The position numbers and the translations under genes were made by a program. The notes under the pieces were generated by a model. That model had not been told where the DNA came from, made no database searches, and worked only from the letters and a program-made list of their open reading frames with translations. A stretch of 52,479 nucleotides of DNA from Moduliflexus sp964602655 (GTDB lineage: Bacteria > Moduliflexota > Moduliflexia > Moduliflexales > Moduliflexaceae), in NCBI GenBank assembly GCA_964602655.1, contig CAZRSF010000043.1:1-52479 (forward strand). Reading direction: 5' to 3'. Shown piece after piece: positions 24,503 through 33,894 of the stretch. Positions within the stretch are counted from its first letter, which is position 1. Each line of letters begins with the position of its first letter.

Positions 24503-26083
24503 CTACGGTTCGATAACGCTACGAACCGTTGTTGTTTTCACAATGCGGCCTCGCTCCAATTGCAGGACATGTGTGATAGCACGCGGCATTTCGTTGATGT
24601 GATGGGTGACATACAGCAATCCAATCGGCGTTTCCTGGCAGAGTCGGTCTAACAGCGCGAGAATTCGGTTGCGGTGATGCGCGTCCAACCCTTGACACGG
24701 TTCATCTAAAATTAACAGGCGGGGATGTTTGACCAACGCCCGCGCCAACAGTACGATCCGTTCTTCGCCGATGGAGGCGGCCTGAAACGGCAATTCCGCC
24801 AGATGCTCGATCTTTAGCGCCCGCATCCAATCCAATGCAAGCTGCGCTTGCTCAGGCGACACATCATGATATAATCCGACCGAGTCGAACAGGCCGGAGC
24901 AGACGACCTGATGGCAGGTCAGACGGCGATCATAAAACATCAGCAATTCCGGCGATACCGCGCCGATCCGGCGTTTGATCTCCCAGATGCTTTCGCCAGA
25001 GCCGCGCGACAGGCCGAACAGGACGATGTCATTCGCGTACCCTTGCGGATTATCCGCTGAAATGAGGCTCAGAAACGTCGTTTTGCCCGCGCCGTTATGA
25101 CCGAGAATCGCCCAGTGTTCCCCCTGCCGCATTGTCCAGGTAATATCTCGCAGCACATGCGCCTGCCCATACGTCACCGAGACATCGCGCATTTCAATTA
25201 ATGGCGCAGCATTCGGCTCTGTTTCAAACGCGATGTCAGGAAATCGAATCGGCGCATCTTGAAGGTGTTCTGACTCGTTCTGATTCGGCTGAGAAGCGTC
25301 AAGCATTTTTAGCACAGCGGCTTTCTCTCCCTGTGCTGCGACGCGCCTGTCGGCAAGATGCAGCAGATGCGTGACGCCTGCCGGAATTTCATCCGGGCGC
25401 GAGGTGATGAGCAAAATCTGCATCAGTCTGGCGGACAACAGATTTTCAATAGCGTGACGCAGCGTTTCACGAGAAGCGGCATCCAATCCGCAAAACGGGT
25501 CATCGAGAATCAGCAGTTTCGGCGATTGCATCAGGGCGCGGGCGAGCAAAAATTTGCGGCCTTCACCGTGCGAGAGATGCAAGATTTTACGATCAAGAAG
25601 ATATTCGATGCCTAACAATGCAACCGCCTGTTCGCGCCGTGTTTGATAGACGTCATCCGGTGTGGTAAGCGGCGTGACTTCGAACGGCGAGCGATGCTCG
25701 AGGCTTTTTCCTGTTAGCATGTCGCCGACGGTCGGCGCATTCTGCCCTTCGAAACTCTGCCACCGCGCCTGATAATAGTCGGCGAATCGTTGCAGCATCT
25801 CGCGGTGCGAATCGGACGAGATTTTCAGGATTTCGCCTTTATACACGTAAGAACGCGGCTGCGGGCGACGTTCCGAATCGAGATCGAAATAATACGAAAT
25901 CTGCCCATGCACAAGCGGCAGGCTGCGACAGATCGCGTCGGCGAACAGCGATTTCCCGGAGCCGTTTTCGCCGAGAATACCCCAATGTTCGTTCGTTCGC
26001 ATCTGCCAGGATGTTTGCTCGAAAATACGGTGCTCGCCGAGCTTGAAGGTTGCCTGATCTAATCTAATAAACGGATGATTCAT
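24503..26083 (-). CDS. Twin-cassette ABC ATPase (ModF-like)
   Basis: Predicted 526-residue soluble protein with two ABC nucleotide-binding domains. Cassette 1 has GILGENGSGKS, LSHGEGRKFLLARAL and LLILDDPFCGLD; cassette 2 has AILGHNGAGKTT, ASIGEERIVLLARAL and LLILDEPCQGLD. This is the ModF/PhrA layout (COG1119), known near molybdate genes but of unclear job. No permease is nearby. The frame is open upstream through a type A palindrome, so I start at the ATG pair 26081-26086, which lacks a ribosome site and sits about 20 bases after a terminator-like hairpin. Confidence 0.85.
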   Translation of the reverse strand: MNHPFIRLDQATFKLGEHRIFEQTSWQMRTNEHWGILGENGSGKSLFADAICRSLPLVHGQISYYFDLDSERRPQPRSYVYKGEILKISSDSHREMLQRFADYYQARWQSFEGQNAPTVGDMLTGKSLEHRSPFEVTPLTTPDDVYQTRREQAVALLGIEYLLDRKILHLSHGEGRKFLLARALMQSPKLLILDDPFCGLDAASRETLRHAIENLLSARLMQILLITSRPDEIPAGVTHLLHLADRRVAAQGEKAAVLKMLDASQPNQNESEHLQDAPIRFPDIAFETEPNAAPLIEMRDVSVTYGQAHVLRDITWTMRQGEHWAILGHNGAGKTTFLSLISADNPQGYANDIVLFGLSRGSGESIWEIKRRIGAVSPELLMFYDRRLTCHQVVCSGLFDSVGLYHDVSPEQAQLALDWMRALKIEHLAELPFQAASIGEERIVLLARALVKHPRLLILDEPCQGLDAHHRNRILALLDRLCQETPIGLLYVTHHINEMPRAITHVLQLERGRIVKTTTVRSVIEP

Positions 26084-26101
26084 CATGCTGAGGAAAATGA
26101 C

Positions 26102-26140
26102 AAAAAAGCCCTGCCAGGGTTCGAAACCCTGGCAGGGCTT
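26102..26140 (-). terminator. Type A palindrome acting as terminator after GH57
   Basis: Arms AAGCCCTGCCAGGGTT and AACCCTGGCAGGGCTT (26106-26121, 26125-26140) are perfect. Read on the minus strand, the stem is followed at once by TTTTTT, so it should end the GH57 transcript, whose stop codon lies 17 bases before it. It is a member of the type A palindrome family. Confidence 0.7.
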
Positions 26141-26156
26141 GATTTGAGAGTGGTTA

Positions 26157-28304
26157 TTATGCGATAAAAATTCGTCCGACCGGACTGTAAGAGACATTGC
26201 CGCGCAAGTCAGCCGCTTCGATGTAATAGCTGATATTGCCTGTGCCAGCAGGAAGCACCGCTTTATAAAGCGTGGCAATGACGAGCGCATCGGTGCGGGA
26301 GGGGTAGCTGCCGCAATCTTTCATTTCGATCTCTTGCTCGGCCTGGCTGTTGACCTCGCGATAATGGAGCGTTACTTTTTTGACGCCGGCTATATCGTAC
26401 ACGAATGTGCTGAATGTGGCGTCGGGATCGGCATTTCTTAAACTGCCCTGCCCCCAGTCTTTTCCGCCAGGGTTCGCCGGACGTATCCAGGGGACGAAAA
26501 TCGTCGGGCCGTTCGTGTCTTTTTTGGATTTCAGCAGGCGCGTCAGCGCATCTTCCGCCAAACGCACCCCTTTGTTCGCCGCCATCGTGACTTGCGCGTC
26601 CCAGATGGTCTGGCCAGTCCAATACCAGTAGCAACTCGTTTCCGCCGTATAAAGCAGGCGTTGCAAGGCCGTGACCAATTGCGCGTTTTCTCCGGCGTCT
26701 TCGAGCGAATGCACGACATTTTGAAACGCGGTCAGAACCGCCCAACTGTTCAAATCCGGCGAATAATCTTTTTCGACCCAGGAGAACCATTTCGTAAATT
26801 GTGGGTCGCCATTGTCCGCTCCAGCCCATGAACCAGGCTCAAGATGGACGATATTATTCGGATCGACCGGGAATTGACGCAGATAGTCTTTGATGGTAAT
26901 GAGTTGAAAGCGACGGTCATTTTTGCACATTTCCACTAATCGCGCCGTATTGCAGGTGTAATAACTATCCGCGCCGCCGCCATGATTGTCGCCGTCGGAA
27001 TGCAGCAGGAAGAACGGGGGATGATCCGGATCATACGTGCCAGTTTTGACGATTTGATCGTAAATCTGCCCCATCACCAGTTCATATTGCAATGCGCCGT
27101 AGCCGCCGCGAGCATCTTCGTTGCCGAGATAGCGTTCCGCCGGAATGCCGATGATGCGATATTCTTTGCCGGTATGGTCTTGATACGTCAGATAACAGGG
27201 CTTTAATAATTTCGGCGAAATCTTGCTGGGCGCCCAGATCGTATTGAGCTGCTGCCAATCATCCATCGTCGGATTGACCTGATCTGCCGGATTCGGCGGC
27301 AGCATGCCTTCAGTGTGCCCGGCGTAGGGATATTCCTGGCAGGCGCGGAAATGATGAATCGAATCATAGATGACGGCTTTGACGCCCGCCTCAAGCAAGG
27401 CCGGGATCATGTGGGGATGAAATGCGGTTTCAGGCGGAAACAGCACGTCGCTCGCTTCGGTATCGAACGTGTCACGGATAATGGCGCGATGCCATGCGAT
27501 CTGCCCGACAATATCTCTGGCCGGAATAAGAGGCATCAGCGGATGGAAAAAGCCGAATGCCGTAAAATCTACACGCGGATTGCCAAACGCGGTTTTGGTC
27601 TGCGCGATCTCGCGCAATTCTCGATTCCACCCTCGAAATGCGCCATTCGCCCGCCCGGTGTCCGCGCAGCGATGCAGTTGTTCGATTAACGATCCTGACC
27701 AGCTTGTGGAAAGCCCGGCATGAGCCAGACCGCCTTCGATATAATTTCGGATCGCGGCAGGAATATAATGACGATACGCCCCGGCGCGCTGGCCGAAGAT
27801 GCCATCTTTTTCGCCGTCCCAATAATCCGGGTCGGTGGAGCTATAGTAGGGCTGATGCATGTGTTTGTGAATTCCGAAATAGATCACCGGCTCGCGCGAT
27901 TTTCCGAGAGAAATCTTGGGCATGGAAGACATGGCGATTGTGGGAACGTCTGACTTTACTGGCGCTTGAAGCACAATCGGCTTGCCTTCGCACACCTCGA
28001 TCTGGCGATGTTGGATAATCCAGTCGCGCGGAGCAGCTTTGTCAATATCGGCGCGGCAACAGCCTTCGACTTGCAAATAGGTCGCCCCGCTATGGTAGGC
28101 GTCAGCGGGAATGTCTATTCGATAGCGCCCGTTTCCCAATTCTGTCACGCGCTCACCGCGCACCACCCATTCCCATCCGTCGGCATGACGTACGATAACC
28201 TGCGTGAATGGGACATCGCCATCTGCCTCCATGATGACAGAAAACCCTTTCCCGGTTTCTGCCGCTTGAGGAAGCTCGACGTTCGTAATTTTTGTAAAAA
28301 TCAT
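26157..28304 (-). CDS. Glycoside hydrolase family 57 protein
   Basis: Predicted 715-residue cytoplasmic enzyme. The GH57 markers are IHKHMHQPYY near residue 145, FPPETAFHPHM (the Glu expected to be the nucleophile) and HSDGDNHGGGAD (the expected acid Asp). An N-terminal strand-rich domain of about 130 residues precedes the catalytic barrel and a helical part follows (FQNVVHSLEDAGENAQLV). GH57 enzymes act on alpha-glucans as amylases, branching enzymes or glucanotransferases; which one cannot be told. The C-terminal approximately 90 residues look like another sandwich. AGAAGGAG precedes the ATG. Confidence 0.85.
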   Translation of the reverse strand: MIFTKITNVELPQAAETGKGFSVIMEADGDVPFTQVIVRHADGWEWVVRGERVTELGNGRYRIDIPADAYHSGATYLQVEGCCRADIDKAAPRDWIIQHRQIEVCEGKPIVLQAPVKSDVPTIAMSSMPKISLGKSREPVIYFGIHKHMHQPYYSSTDPDYWDGEKDGIFGQRAGAYRHYIPAAIRNYIEGGLAHAGLSTSWSGSLIEQLHRCADTGRANGAFRGWNRELREIAQTKTAFGNPRVDFTAFGFFHPLMPLIPARDIVGQIAWHRAIIRDTFDTEASDVLFPPETAFHPHMIPALLEAGVKAVIYDSIHHFRACQEYPYAGHTEGMLPPNPADQVNPTMDDWQQLNTIWAPSKISPKLLKPCYLTYQDHTGKEYRIIGIPAERYLGNEDARGGYGALQYELVMGQIYDQIVKTGTYDPDHPPFFLLHSDGDNHGGGADSYYTCNTARLVEMCKNDRRFQLITIKDYLRQFPVDPNNIVHLEPGSWAGADNGDPQFTKWFSWVEKDYSPDLNSWAVLTAFQNVVHSLEDAGENAQLVTALQRLLYTAETSCYWYWTGQTIWDAQVTMAANKGVRLAEDALTRLLKSKKDTNGPTIFVPWIRPANPGGKDWGQGSLRNADPDATFSTFVYDIAGVKKVTLHYREVNSQAEQEIEMKDCGSYPSRTDALVIATLYKAVLPAGTGNISYYIEAADLRGNVSYSPVGRIFIA

Positions 28305-28531
28305 ACAACGACTCCTTCTTCCATTGCTGGTTGATCCCTGATGTAGCTGAATATTCGGACTTCACAGACTTGTCCCTTATCATGGAATATGTTCGAGAGA
28401 TGTCAAGAGAAAATCATGAGGATTGACGAACAAGAGCAAACGTTCGAAAAACGCTCTTTTTCTCAAAATGCTCTTGACAGAAGTTGGTTGTCCGGTTGAT
28501 TCTCTACGTAGTCGTATTGATGCAAGGAAGA

Positions 28532-28583
28532 AGGAGTCTCAACGCGAAGCTTTGACCGCAAAAGCTGACGCTTTTGCACTCCT
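28532..28583. repeat. Type B palindrome, copy
   Basis: AGGAGTCTCAACGCGAAGCT opens an imperfect inverted repeat that closes with GACGCTTTTGCACTCCT. The AGGAG...CTCCT ends and the internal AAAGC/GCTTT hairpins match the elements at 36204-36227 and 41936-41986. Nothing else recognisable lies in the gap 28305-28636 apart from the tatD ribosome site. Confidence 0.55.
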
Positions 28584-28636
28584 GGACTCGGTGTCAATGC
28601 TCGTGAATAATATTATATTTCTAACCTGGAGAAGAC

Positions 28637-29437
28637 ATGCTTATAGATTCACATGCCCATCTCGCCATGTATGAAGCCGGGGATGAACGCGATGCCGTGA
28701 TTCGCCGCGCCGAGGACGCCGGAGTGACGACCATTTTAACCATCGGCACAACTATTGAGGATAGCCGGATCAATCTTGAGATCGCGGCGCAGTCTCCGCA
28801 GGTGTTCGCGAGCGTCGGCGTTCATCCGCACGATGTCAAAGAGGTCGAACTCGACCGATGTCTTGAGGAACTGCGGCTGTTATCGCAGTCGCCGCGCGTG
28901 ATCGCGCTCGGTGAAATCGGGTTGGATTATTACTGGAATAATTCGCCGCAGGAGATGCAGCAGGCGTTTTTTCGGCGACAGCTTGAGTTGGCGAAAACGC
29001 TTGATTTGCCGGTGATTATCCACGACCGCGATGCCCATGCCGATACGCTGCGCATCATCGAAGAGGTGGATATGTCGGCAGTCGGCGGCGTCTTTCATTG
29101 CTTTTCCGGTGATCTCGTCATGGCCGAGCGCGTCAGAGAGTTAGGATTTTTAGTGTCGATTGCGGGGCCGATTACGTTTAAAAAATCGGGCGACCTTCCT
29201 CTGATAGCGAAAGCGCTCCCGCTCGAATCGTTGCTGGTCGAAACCGATTGCCCGTATCTCGCGCCAGCGCCGTTTCGAGGAAAACGCAATGAACCGGCGT
29301 ACGTGCGGTACACAGCGGCGAAAATCGCTGAACTACGCGGCATTTCACTGGAAGAGGTTGCGGAACAGACCTCGCGAAATTTTTTCAGACTGTTTCGTAA
29401 AACAGAGTCGTTCTCCGAAGGCGTGACGGTTTCATAA
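28637..29437 (+). CDS. tatD: TatD family metal-dependent DNase
   Basis: Predicted 266-residue cytoplasmic metallo-hydrolase with the whole TatD metal site: DSHAHL near the start, ALGEIGLDYYW (Glu), VIIHDRDAH (His), GGVFHCFSG (His) and VETDCPYLAP (Asp). It trims DNA 3' ends and is widely conserved. Length is normal. CTGGAGAAG precedes the ATG at good spacing. Its stop lies one base before the TonB-type gene, so the two are likely co-transcribed. Confidence 0.93.
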   Translation: MLIDSHAHLAMYEAGDERDAVIRRAEDAGVTTILTIGTTIEDSRINLEIAAQSPQVFASVGVHPHDVKEVELDRCLEELRLLSQSPRVIALGEIGLDYYWNNSPQEMQQAFFRRQLELAKTLDLPVIIHDRDAHADTLRIIEEVDMSAVGGVFHCFSGDLVMAERVRELGFLVSIAGPITFKKSGDLPLIAKALPLESLLVETDCPYLAPAPFRGKRNEPAYVRYTAAKIAELRGISLEEVAEQTSRNFFRLFRKTESFSEGVTVS

Positions 29438-29438
29438 C

Positions 29439-31070
29439 ATGGCGCGAACTCAGTGGAAAAAAAGATTGACGCGGGCGAAACATTCTGACGCCAGAACGCT
29501 CATGCCGCTGATTATCGTTTCGTTAGCGGCGCATATTGCCTTTATTTTGCTCTTCCCATCATTCATCACGTCCCCATCGCCGCCCGAATATATTGAAGTC
29601 GCGATGATGGAAATCGGGAAATCTCCGGCAGAGGAGAATGGGGAAGATGTTGAAATATTCGCGCCGCGCATTCCCGAAGAGACGACGCCGGTGATCGAAA
29701 CCGGTTTGAGTTCGTTGGAATGGGACGCCTTTGCGCCGCAGCCTGTTCGCGACCTCCGGGAATTCGATCTACAGACTCGCGCCAAATCCGAACCTGTCGC
29801 GCCTGATGTCATGCCTCGCGCCGACAATCTGCTCGAGCAGGCCGCGCTTGAAAAAGAACCGCCTGACATCGCAGACGATGATTCGAAGGGCGTGTCGCTG
29901 ATTGCCGAAGTCGTGACAACCGTCGCGCCGCCGCAGCATTCGCGGCAATCCGATGAGCAAGCATCTGCGACTATCCCCGAATTCGATGTTTCTGCGCCTT
30001 CCGAATCGGCGTCATTACCTTTGCAAGAACCGAAACTGCCGGTCAGTGCGATTCACCAGAGCCGCCGAGATATTCCTGCCGAACGCGTTAATATGCAACG
30101 AAAGGCGTTGCCGCCTTATGAGCCTGAAAAAACCGGTATTATACCTGTTCAGCTTCCGGAGACGAAATCTATCCCTGAACTCGAACGCCGAGAACTGTTT
30201 CAGGTTGACGTTCCAGAGCCAATGCGCGTTTCCCGCGCCGAAACCTCGCCAATCGCGCAAGAGGAGCGCGCCCCAGCATTCGACGCGGTTGTGCTTCCAG
30301 CGCCGTCAACTGCATTGGTCGCACCGATGTTGACGGCGCAAGCCGAGCGGGTTACGCTGCCGGAACTCCCGACACGCGAGCGTCCGGCAGAGCGCGTGGT
30401 TCAATCGAGCCTTCAGGCCAGGCCATTGAATCGCAAGGTGATGCCGGTCGAGCAGACATCTGAACTCGTCCTTCCGATTCCAACAGTGACAAGGAATGTT
30501 CAGGACGCGCCTGCAACAGACGCCGCCGACGGATTCCTTCCGCCGCAGCTACTCACCAGTCGTTCGAGAATATCCCCAGAAGACGAACACATCGCCGCGA
30601 TTCGCGAGATACCCGCGGCGCGGCGCTCTCGGTCGGCGGCTCAGGAGAACGCGCCATTACCAGCGTGGGACGCGCCGACAAACCGAGAGCCAGTTATGGC
30701 CGTGACGTCGAGTGCGCCTGAACGCGCGTTCACGAAAGCGCTGCCGCAAGAATCTCGCGAAATCGAGCATGTGGTTCGAGAGGAAACGCCGCGAGAAGAG
30801 AGCATCCAGATCGAAGGGCCAGCCTCGGCGCGGACGGTCTCGTATCGCCCGACTCGCCTGCCGAACGTGACGTTAGACCGCGATGTGACGATTCGTCTGA
30901 AATTCTGGGTGTTGCCCGATGGCTCGGTCGGCGAGGTTGTTCCGTTGCAGCGCGGCGATGTCCGCTTGGAACAGGCCGCGATTCAATACGTCAAAAGCTG
31001 GCGATTTACGGCGGTCTCCGACAATGAAACCGTGTGGGGGATTATTCCGGTGAAATACCGACTGCGGTGA
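29439..31070 (+). CDS. TonB-type energy-transducing protein
   Basis: Predicted 543-residue inner-membrane protein of TonB layout. There is a short cytoplasmic start (basic), one membrane helix near residues 23-43 (PLIIVSLAAHIAFILLFPSF) and a long disordered periplasmic stretch rich in Pro, Glu and Ala. A C-terminal TonB domain follows (about residues 460-543): VTIRLKFWVLPDGSVGEVVP, then AAIQYVKSWRF and a final GIIPVKYRLR. It would pass proton-motive energy to outer-membrane receptors; ExbB/ExbD are not in this window. The middle is longer than in classical TonB (about 240 residues in all). Confidence 0.8.
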   Translation: MARTQWKKRLTRAKHSDARTLMPLIIVSLAAHIAFILLFPSFITSPSPPEYIEVAMMEIGKSPAEENGEDVEIFAPRIPEETTPVIETGLSSLEWDAFAPQPVRDLREFDLQTRAKSEPVAPDVMPRADNLLEQAALEKEPPDIADDDSKGVSLIAEVVTTVAPPQHSRQSDEQASATIPEFDVSAPSESASLPLQEPKLPVSAIHQSRRDIPAERVNMQRKALPPYEPEKTGIIPVQLPETKSIPELERRELFQVDVPEPMRVSRAETSPIAQEERAPAFDAVVLPAPSTALVAPMLTAQAERVTLPELPTRERPAERVVQSSLQARPLNRKVMPVEQTSELVLPIPTVTRNVQDAPATDAADGFLPPQLLTSRSRISPEDEHIAAIREIPAARRSRSAAQENAPLPAWDAPTNREPVMAVTSSAPERAFTKALPQESREIEHVVREETPREESIQIEGPASARTVSYRPTRLPNVTLDRDVTIRLKFWVLPDGSVGEVVPLQRGDVRLEQAAIQYVKSWRFTAVSDNETVWGIIPVKYRLR

Positions 31071-31217
31071 ACTGTTTTTGTGTCGCAGAATAGTGTCGGC
31101 GAATATTGATGACTTGCGCTTTCTGCTTGACAAAATCAAGAATGGCGCGGTGGTATCTCTCTGAAACTGTTGTTCGGATTCAACCTGACAATGTCAGTAG
31201 AATACAGGAGGCGTGTG

Positions 31218-31775
31218 ATGGATGATTTAATTCCCAAACGAATGTTTTTTACCAAAGGCGTCGGATTCCACCGCAATCAGTTGCAAAGTTTCGAAATTGC
31301 GTTGCGAGATGCTGGCATCGAAATCTGCAATCTCGTGACCGTATCCAGCATCTTCCCGCCGGATTGTAAGATTATCCCGAAAGAAGATGGCGTGAAACAA
31401 CTGAAACCCGGGCAAATCACGTTTGTCGTGATGGCAAGAGAAGCGACCTGCGAACCGAACCGGCTGGTGGCGGCGGCGATTGGGTTAGCGCAGCCGAAAG
31501 ATAAAAAGCAATACGGATACATCAGCGAGCATCACGGCTTCGGCACAACCAACAAAAAAGCGTCGGATTTCGCCGAAGATTTGGCCGCGACGATGCTGGC
31601 TTCGACGCTGGGCATCGAATTGGATATTGACTCCGCGTGGGATGAACGCAAAAAATTGTACGTTGCCGATAAAAATCGCCAATTCGTCAGCCGAAGCATC
31701 GCGCAAACCGCCGAAGGACATAAAGACGGCCTTTGGACGACCGTTGTCGCCTGCGCGGTGATGCTGCTGGAATAA
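31218..31775 (+). CDS. Pyruvoyl-dependent arginine decarboxylase
   Basis: Predicted 185-residue proenzyme. It decarboxylates arginine to agmatine, using a pyruvoyl group made by self-cleavage at a serine. The cleavage region is visible as CNLVTVSSIFPPDCKII, with the Ser-Ser pair at the expected place after the beta chain of about 45 residues. Later markers are GQITFVVMAREATCEPNRLV and YISEHHGFGTTNKKASDFAE (the active-site Glu region). AGGAGG lies seven bases before the ATG at 31218, fixing the start over a longer frame. It heads the polyamine cluster. Confidence 0.93.
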   Translation: MDDLIPKRMFFTKGVGFHRNQLQSFEIALRDAGIEICNLVTVSSIFPPDCKIIPKEDGVKQLKPGQITFVVMAREATCEPNRLVAAAIGLAQPKDKKQYGYISEHHGFGTTNKKASDFAEDLAATMLASTLGIELDIDSAWDERKKLYVADKNRQFVSRSIAQTAEGHKDGLWTTVVACAVMLLE

Positions 31776-31780
31776 CACTT

Positions 31781-31808
31781 GTACGTCGAAATGATAATTT
31801 CGACGTAC
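31781..31808. repeat. Type D palindrome (GTACGTCGAAAT), copy 2
   Basis: GTACGTCGAAAT (31781-31792) and ATTTCGACGTAC (31797-31808) are perfect 12-base inverted repeats around GATA. It fills most of the gap between the decarboxylase stop and the start of the next gene, so it is probably transcribed as a hairpin within the operon. Confidence 0.8.
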
Positions 31809-31826
31809 GTTTACGAGGATACGTTT

Positions 31827-32900
31827 ATGCAACACGCCTCTCTTTTTCATTATGCGCCGGACATCGTGCCGCAGCCATTGCGTCCCGGCCTGTCCGTGCC
31901 GGAATTGATTCGATATATGGGACAGACCTCCTTCGAGGCGCGTCATGTGCTGCGGGGCGCGGAACTGTTTAAGCGAATGATTCAGGATGGCGATACGATC
32001 TGGCTCGGAATTGCAGGCGCAGGCATCGCGGGCGGCATGGGCGGCATGGTGATTTCCCTGCTGAACGCCGGATTTCTCGATGTAATCTGTTCGACCGGCG
32101 CGCAAGTCTATCACGATCTGCATTTTGCCTTCGATCTGCCGGTCAAATCCATCAGCCCGCATTGGGATGACGATCTGCTGCGTCAGCATGGCGACACGCG
32201 AATTTACGACATCGGCATTCGCGAAAAAGAGACGTTGGAAGCGCAAGATGATTTGATTCGAGCGTTCGTGAAAGATTGCTATGCCGTATTATCCGACCAT
32301 GCGCTCGCCAGTTGGGAAATTAATTTCCAGCTTGGCGAATGGACGCGGCAGCGCGCGCCGCATCCTGAACGGAGTTTTGTGGCGACCGCCGCGAAACTCG
32401 GCGTGCCGATTTTCTGGGATTCGCTGACCAACCATTCGATTGCGATGAATTTTGCCCGCACCGACCGCGAAGGCTTTCCGCTGACGCTTTCGCCGCAACG
32501 CGATATTCTCGATTCCGCTGCCGTCGCCTTTAGCGCAGGCGGAACGGGGTTTGTCGAATTGGGCGGCGGCGGGCCGAAAAATTTCATCCAGCAAACCGGC
32601 CCGACGATCAGCCAGATTCTCGGCATCGAGTTCGAAGGGGCTGATCGGGGCTTGCAGATTGGCACAGCGGTGGAGCGTGAAGGAAGCCTGTCAAGCTGCA
32701 CCTTCGGCGAGGCCGTGACGTGGGGCAAATACCGCCACACTGACGAAGATAAACTCGTGCAAATCTGGGGCGAATACAGCGTGATTTTTCCGCTGCTGAG
32801 CGCGTATGTGATTGACGAATGCGCGGCGCGGCAGCCGAAACAGCTTGTTTCGCGCCTGCCGGAGATGCGGAAAAGTTTGGATGACGCTTGCAATAGATAA
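31827..32900 (+). CDS. Deoxyhypusine synthase-like enzyme (SpeY-type)
   Basis: Predicted 357-residue NAD-dependent enzyme of the deoxyhypusine synthase fold: IWLGIAGAGIAGGMGGMVI, LDVICSTGAQVYHDLH, VPIFWDSLTNHSI and the catalytic-lysine motif GGGGPKNFIQQ. Bacteria lack eIF5A, the eukaryotic substrate. Bacterial homologues have been reported as alternative homospermidine synthases (SpeY), which is the likeliest role here given neighbouring putrescine-forming genes. The ATG at 31827 follows GAGGAT; the frame is open upstream through the type D palindrome. Confidence 0.85.
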   Translation: MQHASLFHYAPDIVPQPLRPGLSVPELIRYMGQTSFEARHVLRGAELFKRMIQDGDTIWLGIAGAGIAGGMGGMVISLLNAGFLDVICSTGAQVYHDLHFAFDLPVKSISPHWDDDLLRQHGDTRIYDIGIREKETLEAQDDLIRAFVKDCYAVLSDHALASWEINFQLGEWTRQRAPHPERSFVATAAKLGVPIFWDSLTNHSIAMNFARTDREGFPLTLSPQRDILDSAAVAFSAGGTGFVELGGGGPKNFIQQTGPTISQILGIEFEGADRGLQIGTAVEREGSLSSCTFGEAVTWGKYRHTDEDKLVQIWGEYSVIFPLLSAYVIDECAARQPKQLVSRLPEMRKSLDDACNR

Positions 32901-32913
32901 ATTTTATCATGAT

Positions 32914-32946
32914 AACCCTGCCAGGGTTCGAAACCCTGGCAGGGTT
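32914..32946. repeat. Type A intergenic palindrome, copy 4
   Basis: AACCCTGCCAGGGTT and AACCCTGGCAGGGTT arms, perfect, around CGA. It lies between the SpeY-like stop and the agmatinase start, 20 bases before the latter, within what should be one operon. Confidence 0.9.
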
Positions 32947-32966
32947 CTGGCGGCGAAAAAACCACT

Positions 32967-33842
32967 ATGCAATTGAATGAGAAACAATTTTTAGGCATCC
33001 CCGCTGAATTTACGGCATTCGAGACGGCAAAAGTCGTCATTCTGCCGTTTCCGTACGAAGGCGGCATTTCGTATGGCGCGGGAACGGCGCTCGCGCCGGA
33101 GGCCGTGCTCGACGCCTCGCAACATGTCGAATTGTATGACGAATTGCTGGAATACGAGCCGTATCGCGTCGGCATTGCCACGCTCGCGCCGCCGGTCATT
33201 CCGCAGGACGCCGCAGGCATGATTCAGACGATCTATCAGCAGACCAGCGAATTGTTAGCGCAGAAGAAGTTCGTGATCGTCATCGGCGGCGATCATTCGA
33301 TCAGCAGCGGTTTTTTTCGGGCGCTGTCGGAAAAATGCGATCCCATCTCGGTCATTCAGCTTGACGCCCACGCGGATTTGCGCGATTCCTACGAAGAGAG
33401 TCCGCTCAGCCATGCCTGCGTGATGGCGCGCATCCGCGAAATGACGCCCTACACGCTGCATATCGGCATGCGCAGTTATTCCGCCGAAGAAGCGCGCCGC
33501 GCGGAACGCGAACATCTCGCGTTTTTCCCGATGCACCTGTACCGGCAAGGTTCTGAGATTGTGCGCGAGGTGATTCGACGCCTTCCCAATCCGGTCTTCT
33601 TGACGATTGATGTAGATGTCTTTGATTGGAGCGTGATTGCCAGCACCGGAACGCCTGAACCGGGCGGTTTTTTCTGGGATGAAGCGATGGCGCTGCTTCA
33701 ATTTATTTTCGAAACCAAAGAGGTCGTCGGCGCAGATGTCGTTGAATTGTCCTATCGGGAGACTGACCCGAATTCGCCCTTTGCTGTGGCGAAACTGATT
33801 TATAAGCTGATCGGATTTCAATATGCCGGTCGAAAGGCGTAA
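32967..33842 (+). CDS. speB: Agmatinase
   Basis: Predicted 291-residue ureohydrolase that splits agmatine into putrescine and urea. All three manganese-binding motifs are present: IGGDHSIS, QLDAHADLRD and TIDVDVFDWS. Length is normal. It completes the route arginine, agmatine, putrescine started by the pyruvoyl decarboxylase two genes upstream. The ribosome site is weak because a type A palindrome occupies the space immediately upstream. The next gene follows after 52 bases holding a decayed palindrome. Confidence 0.93.
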   Translation: MQLNEKQFLGIPAEFTAFETAKVVILPFPYEGGISYGAGTALAPEAVLDASQHVELYDELLEYEPYRVGIATLAPPVIPQDAAGMIQTIYQQTSELLAQKKFVIVIGGDHSISSGFFRALSEKCDPISVIQLDAHADLRDSYEESPLSHACVMARIREMTPYTLHIGMRSYSAEEARRAEREHLAFFPMHLYRQGSEIVREVIRRLPNPVFLTIDVDVFDWSVIASTGTPEPGGFFWDEAMALLQFIFETKEVVGADVVELSYRETDPNSPFAVAKLIYKLIGFQYAGRKA

Positions 33843-33850
33843 TCCCCAGT

Positions 33851-33880
33851 TCTGCCTGGGTTTTACACCCTGACAGGGCT
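33851..33880. repeat. Decayed type A palindrome
   Basis: TTCTGCCTGGGTTTTACACC followed by CTGACAGGGC resembles the type A family but has several mismatches between arms. It lies between speB and the membrane glycosyltransferase gene. It is best read as an old copy. Confidence 0.5.
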
Positions 33881-33894
33881 GTCGCTGATTTCTT

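Noticed and set aside
26086..26290. N-terminal extension of the ModF-like protein
   Set aside because: It would be read through a terminator-like palindrome and the end of the GH57 gene, and it has no similarity to the family.
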